From: Zoogloea sp.
Lineage (GTDB): Bacteria > Pseudomonadota > Gammaproteobacteria > Burkholderiales > Rhodocyclaceae
Assembly (NCBI RefSeq): GCF_028693495.1
Contig: NZ_JAQUVG010000009.1
Coordinates: 1 to 55,681 of the forward strand
DNA: 55,681 bases
Direction of reading: 5' to 3'
Shown piece after piece: positions 17,311 through 24,717 of this stretch. The position numbers and the translations under genes are program-made. Each line of letters starts with the position of its first letter. The stretch's first letter is position 1. The notes beneath the pieces are model-generated. The model was not told the DNA's origin, made no database searches, and saw only the letters and a list, made by a program, of their open reading frames with translations.

Positions 17311-17395
17311 GGGCGAGAATTACAATCCAGTACAGTCAGTGCCCACAAGGCATGATTTAATTCGGAATAAAACAATGACCAAGGGAGAAACATCC

Positions 17396-18691
17396 ATGAG
17401 CTTCCAGGAGCAATACGTTGCCAAGCGCGTCACTGCCGTTGAGGCAATCCGCAACGTCCACAACGGCGATACCATCGTCGTCCCCACCGCCGTGGCCGAG
17501 CCGCCAGCCCTTCTCAACGCGCTGTCCGAGCACCGCCGCGATTTTCGTGATGTCAAGGTCTCCCAGATCCTGGCGGTACGCAAGTTCGGTTACCTGGATC
17601 CTGCCACCGCCGAAAACGTGCGCCATGTGGCCTATTTCTTCAGTGGCGCCACCCGCCCGGGCTTCAAGGAGGGTGTGGGCGACTTCATTCCCAGCTATTT
17701 CTCCGAAATGCCCCAGCTCATCGACCGGGGCCTGATGCCGGCAGAAGTGGTGTTCACCCAGGTCTCGCCGATGGACAAGCACGGCTACTTCTCCCTGGGC
17801 CTGGCGCCGGACTACACCATGGCAGCGATCCGCAAGGCGCGGGCCGTCGTGGTGGAAGTGAACCCCAACGTTCCCTACGCCTTCGGTAACTGTCACATTC
17901 ACATCTCCCAGATCACCGCCCTGGTGGAGAACGACGAACCGGTGCTGGAAGTGGGTCTCCCGACCATCGGCCCCGTACAGGAAGCCATCGGCAAGTACGT
18001 GGCAGACCTGATCGACGACGGATCTACCCTCCAGATCGGCTACGGCGGCATTCCCGACGCGGTGGTAGTGCAACTCACCCACAAGCATGACCTGGGCATC
18101 CACACCGAAATGATCGGCGACGGCATCCTGACGCTCCTGGAGTCGGGCGCCGTCACCAACCGGCGCAAGAACTACCTGCCCGGCAAGATGGTGGCTACCT
18201 TTGCCCTCGGTTCGAAGAAGCTCTACAGTTTCATCGATCGCAATCCGATGATCGAAATGCACCCGGTGGATTACACCAACGACCCCTACCTGGCCGGCCA
18301 GAACGACAACCTGATGTGCATCAACGCCACCCTGGAGAGCGACTTCATGGGGCAATGCGGTTCCGAGAGCCTGGGTCCGATCCCCTACTCGGGCACCGGC
18401 GGTCAGTCAGACTTCGTGCGGGCAGCCAATCGCTCCAAGGGCGGCAAGGCGTTCATCGTGCTGCCCTCCACCGCCAAGGACAACACCATCTCCCGGATCG
18501 TCCCCACCCTGACGCCGGGCACCCACGTCTCCACCAGCAAAAATGACGTCAACTATGTGGTCACCGAGTACGGTGTGGCCCAACTGCGCGGCAAGACGGC
18601 CAAGCAACGCTGTGAAGCCCTGATCGGGATTGCCCACCCGGACTTCCGTCCGCAGCTGCGCGAAAGCGCGAAAAAGATGAATCTGCTCTGA
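17396..18691 (+). CDS. Acetyl-CoA hydrolase/transferase family, 4-hydroxybutyrate CoA-transferase-like
   Basis: A 431-residue class I CoA transferase of the Cat/AbfT/AcH family. Landmarks are VSPMDKHGYFSLGLAPD, IGYGGIPDAVVVQL, the segment LGIHTEMIGDG with the probable catalytic glutamate, GQCGSESLGPIPYSGTGGQSDF, and VTEYGVAQLRGKT near the C-terminus. It moves CoA between acetyl-CoA and a short acid (4-hydroxybutyrate, butyrate, propionate or succinate); which acid cannot be decided here. GGGAGA lies 8 bases upstream of ATG 17396. It is monocistronic, behind an IS remnant. Confidence 0.9.
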   Translation: MSFQEQYVAKRVTAVEAIRNVHNGDTIVVPTAVAEPPALLNALSEHRRDFRDVKVSQILAVRKFGYLDPATAENVRHVAYFFSGATRPGFKEGVGDFIPSYFSEMPQLIDRGLMPAEVVFTQVSPMDKHGYFSLGLAPDYTMAAIRKARAVVVEVNPNVPYAFGNCHIHISQITALVENDEPVLEVGLPTIGPVQEAIGKYVADLIDDGSTLQIGYGGIPDAVVVQLTHKHDLGIHTEMIGDGILTLLESGAVTNRRKNYLPGKMVATFALGSKKLYSFIDRNPMIEMHPVDYTNDPYLAGQNDNLMCINATLESDFMGQCGSESLGPIPYSGTGGQSDFVRAANRSKGGKAFIVLPSTAKDNTISRIVPTLTPGTHVSTSKNDVNYVVTEYGVAQLRGKTAKQRCEALIGIAHPDFRPQLRESAKKMNLL

Positions 18692-18721
18692 TCACCGGGG
18701 CAAGCGCCCGGTATTCATTCC

Positions 18722-18748
18722 AGCCCCGGCCATGCCGGGGCTGTGTCG
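18722..18748. terminator. Hairpin between convergent genes, weak terminator
   Basis: AGCCCCGGC / GCCGGGGCT with loop CAT gives a strong 9-bp stem, but the following run (GTGTCGTT) is poor in T. It lies between the CoA-transferase and rlmJ, which converge. Confidence 0.45.
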
Positions 18749-18762
18749 TTGACATCCTGCAA

Positions 18763-19608
18763 TCAGGGAATCTCGGATTCCAGGGTATAGCTAGCCCCTG
18801 TGTCCAGACCAAGGACCGTCACCAGATAGGGCAGGGTCTTTTTCAGGATCTCATTGAGGGTCCAGGGCGGGTTGATGATGAAGAGACCGCTGCCATGCAT
18901 GCCGTATCCATCACTGGATGGACTGCGGACGTCCAGGCTGACATGAAGCCAGCTGGTGATCGGCAAACGCTTGAGTTTTTCTGGCAACTCCCGGGACTCC
19001 ATGCTGTGCAACTTCGGGTACCACACTGCATACGTCCCGGTGGGGAAACGCCGCAGGCACTCCTTGAGCGACGAGACCACCGTGCGGTAATCCGTCTTCA
19101 CCTCATAGGGCGGATCCATCAGGACCAGGGCACGGCGCGGCGGCGGAGGCAGGAAGGCGTTGATGCCCGTGAAACCGTCCTGTTGCAGCACCATCACCTT
19201 GCTGCCCGCAGTCTCGAAGGTTTTCTGCAGCAGCTTGTTGTCTGCCGGATGGAGTTCGAACAGGCGCATCCGGTCTTCTTCCCGCAGCAGCGGTGCCGCA
19301 CAGCACGGAGACCCCGGATACAGGCGGAGCTTGCCTGCACTGTTGAGATCCCGCACCAGCTTGAGATAGCTTTTCAGTTCCTTGGGGACATCCTTGCGAC
19401 CGAGGAGGCGGCCGACACCGTCCTCATACTCGGCATTCTTGCGGGCAAAGGCCTCGTCCAGGGCATAGCAGCCGGCCCCCGCGTGGGTGTCGATGTACCA
19501 GTAGGGCTTGTCCTTCTGATTGAAATACTCCAGCAACTGGACAAGAACAAAGTGCTTGAGCACGTCGGCATGGTTGCCGGCATGAAATGCGTGACGATAA
19601 CTGAGCAT
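18763..19608 (-). CDS. rlmJ: 23S rRNA (adenine-2030 N6)-methyltransferase
   Basis: A 281-residue RlmJ homologue. It starts MLSYRHAFHAGNHADVLKH, the invariant N-terminus of this family. The catalytic DPPY motif (165-168) sits in VLMDPPYEVKTDY, and the SAM-binding region lies around WYIDTHAGAGCYAL. The end of the core reads GSGLFIINPPW. It methylates A2030 of 23S rRNA. Same strand as the MazG-like and crotonase genes upstream, with a gap of about 110 bp. Confidence 0.96.
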   Translation of the reverse strand: MLSYRHAFHAGNHADVLKHFVLVQLLEYFNQKDKPYWYIDTHAGAGCYALDEAFARKNAEYEDGVGRLLGRKDVPKELKSYLKLVRDLNSAGKLRLYPGSPCCAAPLLREEDRMRLFELHPADNKLLQKTFETAGSKVMVLQQDGFTGINAFLPPPPRRALVLMDPPYEVKTDYRTVVSSLKECLRRFPTGTYAVWYPKLHSMESRELPEKLKRLPITSWLHVSLDVRSPSSDGYGMHGSGLFIINPPWTLNEILKKTLPYLVTVLGLDTGASYTLESEIP

Positions 19609-19717
19609 GGCTGGCGACCCCGGAGAAGGGGCGAAAATCGAGGGTTCAGGGGCAGGATGCTATCACCTTCCCCCGCCCCCTTGCCCGATGGACTGCACGC
19701 ACCGCGACGGACGCGCC

Positions 19718-20077
19718 TTATTCTGCCGCGTCGTACTTGCGACGCGACCCCCGGAAACGGGCCACAGGATACTTGACCTCGTTCTTCGCCAGCTTGGCCA
19801 GCGCCGCTGCCTCCAGGTCAATGCCGGCCCGCTCGGCGATCAGCAGCAGGTAAAGCAGTACATCGGCGCACTCGTCCTCCAGCGCCTCCCGTCCGTGCAG
19901 ATCCGCCGGCAGGCGCTCAATCTCGTCGTCCCCCTTCCACTGGGTCAGCTCAAGAAGCTCTCCGGCCTCCAGATTCAGGGACACGATCAGGCTGCGCAGG
20001 GTGTGGAACTGGGCCCAGTCGCGGGCATCCCTGAAAGCCAGAAGGCGGCGGGTCAGCTCATCCAGGTCGACTGCCAT
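19718..20077 (-). CDS. MazG-like nucleotide pyrophosphohydrolase
   Basis: A 119-residue single-domain member of the MazG/RS21-C6 (dCTPase) superfamily, which hydrolyses (d)NTPs to monophosphates. The metal-binding acidic pattern is visible as LEAGELLELTQW and EDECADVLLYLLLIAERAGID, followed by LAKNEVKYPVARFRGS. The start is 2 bases past the crotonase stop, so the pair is translationally coupled. The link between the two functions is not obvious and may be a housekeeping arrangement. Confidence 0.9.
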   Translation of the reverse strand: MAVDLDELTRRLLAFRDARDWAQFHTLRSLIVSLNLEAGELLELTQWKGDDEIERLPADLHGREALEDECADVLLYLLLIAERAGIDLEAAALAKLAKNEVKYPVARFRGSRRKYDAAE

Positions 20078-20079
20078 GG

Positions 20080-20871
20080 TCAGCTTCTCTTGCGCTCGAG
20101 AAATGCCGCGACCGCGGCATCGTGCTCCGCTGAGGTATGGGTCAGGGCCTGGTAAGCGGCGGACAGCTCAAGAATGGAGTCCAGACGGCTGGTCTGAGCC
20201 TCCCGCATCAGGCGCTTGGTCATGCGCAGGGCCTGCCCCGGATTGGCGGCGATCCGCTCCGCCAGCGCCCGGGCTTCGCTCATCAGCTGATCCGGGGGAA
20301 CCACCCGGGAAACCAGGCCAATCTCCAAAGCCTGACGGGCATCCAGCAGATCGCCAGTGAAGCTCATTTCGGCCGCCCGGGAATAGCCCACCACCCGCTG
20401 CAGCAGCCAGGCCCCGCCGTCACCGGGAATCAATCCCAGCTTCACAAAGCTCTCGGCAAAGCTCGCCTTTTCCGACGCAATCCGGATATCCGCCATGCAG
20501 GCCAGATCGCAGCCGGCACCGATGGCCGGCCCATTGACGGCAGCGATCGTCGGCACATCCAGACGGTAGAACGCCAGGGGAATCCGCTGGATGCCGTTGC
20601 GGTAGTTCTCCCGGACCGCCATGCCGTTGCCCGCAGCCAGGCCGCGCTTATCGCGAAAATCCTTCACGTTGCCACCGGCACAGAAGGCACTGCCGGCCCC
20701 GGTAAGGATGACCACCCTGACCAAGGGGTCCCGCTGCACCCGCTCACAGGCGGCCACCACCTCCTCCCATTGGGCATGGCCGGTGAGTGCATTACGCTCC
20801 TCCGGCGCATTGAGGGTCAGGGTCACGATCCCCTCGTGCTGTTCAAAAACCACAAAATCCGTCACTGCCAT
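20080..20871 (-). CDS. Enoyl-CoA hydratase/isomerase (crotonase) family protein
   Basis: A 263-residue crotonase-fold protein. The oxyanion-hole segments are AFCAGGNVKDF (about residues 64-74) and GAGCDLACMADIRIA. The latter is followed by FAESFVKLGLIPGDGGAWLL, where G(D/E)GG is the usual second catalytic position. Here the residue after LIPG is Asp, which departs from hydratase consensus and fits family members with other activities. The C-terminal trimerisation helices are present. Substrate not determinable. Divergent from the gamma carbonic anhydrase gene, with a 203-bp gap. Confidence 0.92.
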   Translation of the reverse strand: MAVTDFVVFEQHEGIVTLTLNAPEERNALTGHAQWEEVVAACERVQRDPLVRVVILTGAGSAFCAGGNVKDFRDKRGLAAGNGMAVRENYRNGIQRIPLAFYRLDVPTIAAVNGPAIGAGCDLACMADIRIASEKASFAESFVKLGLIPGDGGAWLLQRVVGYSRAAEMSFTGDLLDARQALEIGLVSRVVPPDQLMSEARALAERIAANPGQALRMTKRLMREAQTSRLDSILELSAAYQALTHTSAEHDAAVAAFLERKRS

Positions 20872-21074
20872 GGCGCCTCCTGAGGATTGTTCCGTTGTGA
20901 CAATGGTGCTGCGTAATACGGCAACTGCACTGCTAAGCCCTTATTTCCCTTGCGGAAAGCGCCAAAAAAGGCATTCTCTCCCCTTGCGCTGGGGTAACAC
21001 CCTGTTATTATGGCGCGCTCTTTGGCTGGCCATTCGGCGGTACGGCCGAAAACACAAACATAACAGGGATCAAC

Positions 21075-21596
21075 ATGCCGATATATCGCCTTGGAGAGCG
21101 CAGTCCCCAGCTTCAGGAGGGTGTCTGGATTGCGGAGAATGCCACTGTCGTCGGCGATGTCCGCCTTGGACGCAACGTCAATATCTGGTTCGGCGCCATC
21201 CTGAGGGGAGACAACGATCCCATCACCATCGGCGACAACACCAACATCCAGGATGGCTCCGTACTGCATACGGATGACGGAGTCCCCCTGGACATCGGCC
21301 ACCACGTCACCGTCGGCCATAAAGTCATGCTGCATGGCTGCACCATCGGGGAAGGCAGCCTGATCGGCATCAACGCCGTCGTGCTCAACCGGGCCGTGAT
21401 CGGCAAGCATTGCCTGATCGGCGCAAACTCCCTGATTCCTGAAGGCAAGGTGATTCCCGATCGCTCCCTGGTCTGCGGTTCCCCGGGCCGGATCATCCGG
21501 GAACTGACCGATCATGAAATCAGCCGGCTGCTGGCGAGTGCCGAAGCTTATGTAGGTAACGCGGAGCGCTACCAGCACGAACTGAAAAAGCTGTAG
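21075..21596 (+). CDS. Gamma-class carbonic anhydrase family protein (YrdA/CaiE-like)
   Basis: A 173-residue left-handed beta-helix protein built from hexapeptide repeats (VVGDVRLGRNVNIWFGAILRGD, ITIGDNTNIQDGSVLHTD). The metal-site histidines are in SVLHTDDG and VTVGHKVMLHGC. Members are zinc or iron proteins related to archaeal gamma carbonic anhydrase, and many bacterial YrdA-type homologues have no measured activity. Monocistronic. Confidence 0.92.
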   Translation: MPIYRLGERSPQLQEGVWIAENATVVGDVRLGRNVNIWFGAILRGDNDPITIGDNTNIQDGSVLHTDDGVPLDIGHHVTVGHKVMLHGCTIGEGSLIGINAVVLNRAVIGKHCLIGANSLIPEGKVIPDRSLVCGSPGRIIRELTDHEISRLLASAEAYVGNAERYQHELKKL

Positions 21597-21644
21597 CACG
21601 CGCTTTCCCGTTCAGCCAGGGGGTTTGGTCCCCTGGCCCATGCC

Positions 21645-22502
21645 TCAACCCAGGGTGAGCATCACCGGCTGATGATCCGAGGCCCCCGTGGCCTGATCGA
21701 CGGCGACAGCCTCAACACGGTCCACCAGATCTCCGCTGATGAAAAAAAAGTCGCAGCAGTAACGCCGGTCAGGCCATTCGGCGCCATTCAGCCCGACGGT
21801 GGCCAGATGGGGAATGTCCCCGTAGCAGACCCGCCAGGCATCCTCCCAGCCCGGCACATCTGCAGCAACCGGAGCCGTCATCCGATAGTACTCAGGACTT
21901 CCCGGTTCGCAGTTGAAATCGCCACACACCACCGCCGAAACCGGCCGCGGCCAGCAGGCAAACGGCGAGTCGGGAGACGTCTCCCGATGATTGGCGTCGG
22001 TCGCCGACGCCAGGCGCACCACATCGCACTGGAGGCCGGACAAGGCTGCCACCTGGGTCATCCGCTGGACCCGGGAGTAGTACTCCAGATGCGTGTTGAG
22101 CACGCGCACCGGCCCTCTTGGCCCGCTTATGACCACTTCGAGGCATACCCTTGGCATGCTGGGCACCCCCTCATCCGGCGGACGGGGCAAGCTGTGACGG
22201 AAAACCTGGCCCACCGGCAAGCGCGAGAGCGTGAGATTGCCAAAGCAGCTGCGCCCCCCTTCCCCATCCGGCACGTCCACCCCTTCAGCATAGTGGGCGC
22301 TGTACTCCGGAAAGGCCGATGCCAGCACTGCCACCTCATCCACAGGCTCGCCGCCGTGGAGACTGGCAAAGCCTACAGACACTTCCTGCAGACAGATCAC
22401 ATCGAAATTACCCAGCATCCGGATCGCCGCGATCGTGCGCGACAGATTGACAACGCCATCGGCACCACGACCCCACTGAATGTTCCAGCTCAGCAGGCGC
22501 AT
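21645..22502 (-). CDS. Endonuclease/exonuclease/phosphatase (EEP) family hydrolase
   Basis: A 285-residue EEP-fold protein. Conserved metal and catalytic motifs appear in order: LLSWNIQWG, VICLQEVS (Glu), VLNTHLEYYS, VVCGDFNCEP (Asp/Asn) and GASDHQPVMLTL (terminal Asp-His). Substrates in this family range from DNA to sphingomyelin and inositol phosphates and cannot be assigned here. The start chosen is ATG 22502, with GGAG 8 bases upstream; an earlier ATG at 22514 overlaps that ribosome site. No signal peptide. Confidence 0.9.
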   Translation of the reverse strand: MRLLSWNIQWGRGADGVVNLSRTIAAIRMLGNFDVICLQEVSVGFASLHGGEPVDEVAVLASAFPEYSAHYAEGVDVPDGEGGRSCFGNLTLSRLPVGQVFRHSLPRPPDEGVPSMPRVCLEVVISGPRGPVRVLNTHLEYYSRVQRMTQVAALSGLQCDVVRLASATDANHRETSPDSPFACWPRPVSAVVCGDFNCEPGSPEYYRMTAPVAADVPGWEDAWRVCYGDIPHLATVGLNGAEWPDRRYCCDFFFISGDLVDRVEAVAVDQATGASDHQPVMLTLG

Positions 22503-22782
22503 AGAAAACTCCATCTTTCATGATTGGCCACTTCACCCCATGACACCCCAGGCATCATGCTTCACAAGAGGCGGTTGCAATGTCATGCATCCTGCCAGAG
22601 AGGCCGCCCATCGACCGTGCCCCATTGCACGTTGCAGGCCGGAGATCCTGATCCTGGCAGGGTCAGCGTGAGGCAACGCACGCCGGCGGGCCTGCGGTGA
22701 TCACCGTGACAGGTTAAAACGCGGAGTCTGGATGTCGTAAGATGGAGCCCGTCCGCTCCCTTGCCATGCACCCAAATCCTTC

Positions 22783-23634
22783 ATGAGCTCAGCCCAAGAA
22801 CTTGTCGCCTGCATCGAAAAACTGGTCAGCCTGCCCGCAGCCTATCACCGGATCCGCCAGCTGCTGGACGACCCGGACAGCTCCACCCAGCAGATGGCCG
22901 AGGCGGTGGCCAGCGATGCAGGGATGACGGCTCGGGTACTGCGGGTAGTGAACAGTGTGCTGTACGGTTTTCCCGGCAAAGTGGAAACGGTCTCCCGGGC
23001 GGTCACCCTGATGGGCATGCAGCAGGTGCACGATCTGGTTCTCGGGAGTGTCGTCGTCGGCGCATTTTCAGGCATCCGGCCGGCCCAGACCGACATGCTG
23101 CGGTTCTGGAAGGATGGCATCTACCGGGGATTGCTGGCGCGGGCTGCCGCCCGTCGTCTGGGGATCGGAAATCCGGAGCGGATCTTCGTAGAGGGGCTGC
23201 TGGCCGACATTGGGCATCTGGTGATGTTCCAGGTGACGCCTGAAGCAGCGGCACAGGCACGCCAACAGTCCCGGCTCAGCAAACGCCCTCTCCACGAAGT
23301 GGAACAGCAAATCATCGGCTGCCATTTTGCCGAAGTCGGCGCAGCCCTGGTATCCGCCTGGCAGCTGCCTGGAGGCTTTGCCTCTGCCATTGGCGCCCAA
23401 TTGACCCCGGCCCTGGGGGGAGCACACACCACCGAAGCAGCCCTGATCCATCTGGCCAACCAGATGGTGGCAACCCGCGACCTGGATGCCCCCGACGAAG
23501 ACACCCTTGACCGCCTGGATCCACTCAGCGCCATCCGGCTGGAGATCGATCTGGAACACCTGGCTGAAATCCGTGCCCGGGCGGAAGAAGAAAGCGCTGC
23601 CGTGATTACCCTGTTCTGCCCTGCTCAGGGCTGA
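22783..23634 (+). CDS. HDOD domain protein
   Basis: A 283-residue protein whose first ~200 residues match the HDOD domain (LVSLPAAYHRIRQLLDDPDSS..MAEAVASDAGMTARVLRVVNSVLYGFPGKVETVSRAVTLMG). Degenerate HD-type positions remain (GLLADIGHLVMF, HFAEVGAALVSAWQLP). These proteins usually act in signalling and lack phosphodiesterase activity. No attached GGDEF, EAL or receiver domain is present, so its partner is unknown. Start ATG 22783; terminator at 23681. Confidence 0.9.
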   Translation: MSSAQELVACIEKLVSLPAAYHRIRQLLDDPDSSTQQMAEAVASDAGMTARVLRVVNSVLYGFPGKVETVSRAVTLMGMQQVHDLVLGSVVVGAFSGIRPAQTDMLRFWKDGIYRGLLARAAARRLGIGNPERIFVEGLLADIGHLVMFQVTPEAAAQARQQSRLSKRPLHEVEQQIIGCHFAEVGAALVSAWQLPGGFASAIGAQLTPALGGAHTTEAALIHLANQMVATRDLDAPDEDTLDRLDPLSAIRLEIDLEHLAEIRARAEEESAAVITLFCPAQG

Positions 23635-23680
23635 AATTGCTTCACATGGCAATCAAAGCGCAGATGGTTGTTCCGGAAAA

Positions 23681-23709
23681 GTCACCGGCACCCGGTGACA
23701 GGTTTTCTT
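23681..23709 (+). terminator. Terminator after the HDOD gene
   Basis: GTCACCGG / CCGGTGAC with loop CAC, followed by AGGTTTTCTT. It lies 47 bp after the HDOD stop and just before the DUF3293 frame. Confidence 0.75.
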
Positions 23710-24280
23710 GAACCCGCCAGACCACACAACGGCTACGCAAGGCACGAGGAGGCTCTCGAGGGCGACCCTTGCAGCCTATCTCGCCACGGACTACCGGGTG
23801 TTCCTTGACACGGGCCTCATCACCCTGCGCATCGGCGAGCAGAATCCTGTGCTCCTCCGCCTGTTTGAAAACGAGGGGGTACGGGGCGCCCTGTTCATAA
23901 CCGCCTGTAATCCGCAAGGCGCACAGCACGTGGAGACTGCCAACCAGCGCTATCAGCTGGAGCTGGCGGCAGAACTTGCCCAGACTGGATACAGAGTCCT
24001 CCCCGGGGAGGGCGCAAGCACCACCGGTGACTGGCCCCCGGAGCCAAGCATGCTCGTACTCGATTCAGGGCCGGGTGATGCATTGAAACTCTGTCGCAGA
24101 TTTCGGCAGAACGCGGTCGTTGTGGTTGAGTCGGACGGAACACCGAAGCTGCTGCTGGATCCCGGTTTGCAGATCGAAGGCAGCGATGATCCTCAAGCGC
24201 CGGCAAATAACCCGCGCCTGATCTGCACGGCAGTCGCCAGGCCCACTCCGCACGTCGGACTCGATCCCGACCAGGCCTGA
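23708..24280 (+). CDS. DUF3293 domain protein
   Basis: A protein of up to 190 residues. The central part, ATDYRVFLDTGLITLRIGEQNP followed by LFITACNPQG, matches the short DUF3293 family of unknown function. No ATG lies upstream of the conserved part; the longest frame begins at TTG 23708, inside the T-run of the preceding terminator, so that start is doubtful and translation may begin at a later non-ATG codon. The C-terminal ~50 residues are less conserved in appearance. No role can be given. Confidence 0.7.
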   Translation: MNPPDHTTATQGTRRLSRATLAAYLATDYRVFLDTGLITLRIGEQNPVLLRLFENEGVRGALFITACNPQGAQHVETANQRYQLELAAELAQTGYRVLPGEGASTTGDWPPEPSMLVLDSGPGDALKLCRRFRQNAVVVVESDGTPKLLLDPGLQIEGSDDPQAPANNPRLICTAVARPTPHVGLDPDQA

Positions 24281-24717
24281 ACTGAAACGGGCACGGTGAG
24301 CCTTCAACGCGCGCCAGACGCACCCACAATTCCGGGCACCAACGAAGCAAGAGCCCTGCCTCCACAGGCATGGTCCCAGCCAGGGAGCGATCAGACGCTC
24401 GGGGCGGACACGGCCTGCACTGCCGATACGCTTCTCCGGCAATTTTCCGGTAGAGACAGCGAAGTCGTCCCCCCCAGCGGCAGTTCAATTTCCCGAAAAA
24501 TCAAGGCGCTGGACGTCGTTGACGGATCTTTCCGTTGATTTTCTTACTTTTAAAGGCTACTAAATATAGTAGAAAAAAAACTTCATAAACACTATTGATT
24601 TTTTTAAGTATTTGTTTTTTAACAAAATAAAAATTTTGACGATTGCTGACCGTGGGGTAAGCTATGCGCCGACCTAGAGCACTACCGATCAACCATCCGA
24701 AAGGCCACCAACGAGCC
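24281..24717. other. Intergenic leader of nrdJ with an AT-rich segment
   Basis: The first ~250 bp are GC-rich with no convincing gene; a short open frame at 24296-24538 has no recognisable protein. Bases 24535-24645 are strikingly AT-rich compared with all neighbours and hold two NrdR-box-like sites. A promoter candidate follows: TTGACG (24635-24640), 16 bp, TAAGCT (24657-24662). No cobalamin riboswitch landmarks were found. Confidence 0.55.
24557..24604. promoter_or_regulatory. Pair of NrdR-box-like sites
   Basis: Box 1 is the palindrome CTACTAAATATAGTAG (24557-24572). Box 2 starts ACACTATT (24589-24604) with a good left half-site. Compared with the NrdR consensus ACACWATATATWGTGT, box 1 matches the centre well. 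The two starts are 32 bp apart, close to the three-helical-turn spacing known for NrdR boxes. They lie 30-80 bp upstream of the promoter candidate of a ribonucleotide reductase gene, the classical NrdR target. Confidence 0.55.

Larger units (their letters stand above)
16900..17395. other. Intergenic region with decayed IS200/IS605-type sequence
   Basis: This 496-bp gap holds no intact gene. It contains an 8-bp-stem hairpin CTCGCCCT/AGGGCGAG (16962-16979) followed by GAGGAAGGATAAC, a sequence typical of IS605/IS1341-type element ends. It also has a perfect 10-bp-stem hairpin (17095-17121) and a TnpB fragment (about 17133-17310). The last 80 bp form the leader of the CoA-transferase gene, with a GGGAGA ribosome site before ATG 17396. 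Confidence 0.6.

Noticed and set aside
24296-24538. 80-codon open frame between the DUF3293 gene and nrdJ
   Set aside because: No recognisable domain and no good ribosome site. It runs into the AT-rich regulatory stretch.
24281-24717. Cobalamin riboswitch before the B12-dependent reductase
   Set aside because: Looked for the B12 box (GCCACTG-like) and paired receptor elements in the leader; none were seen.
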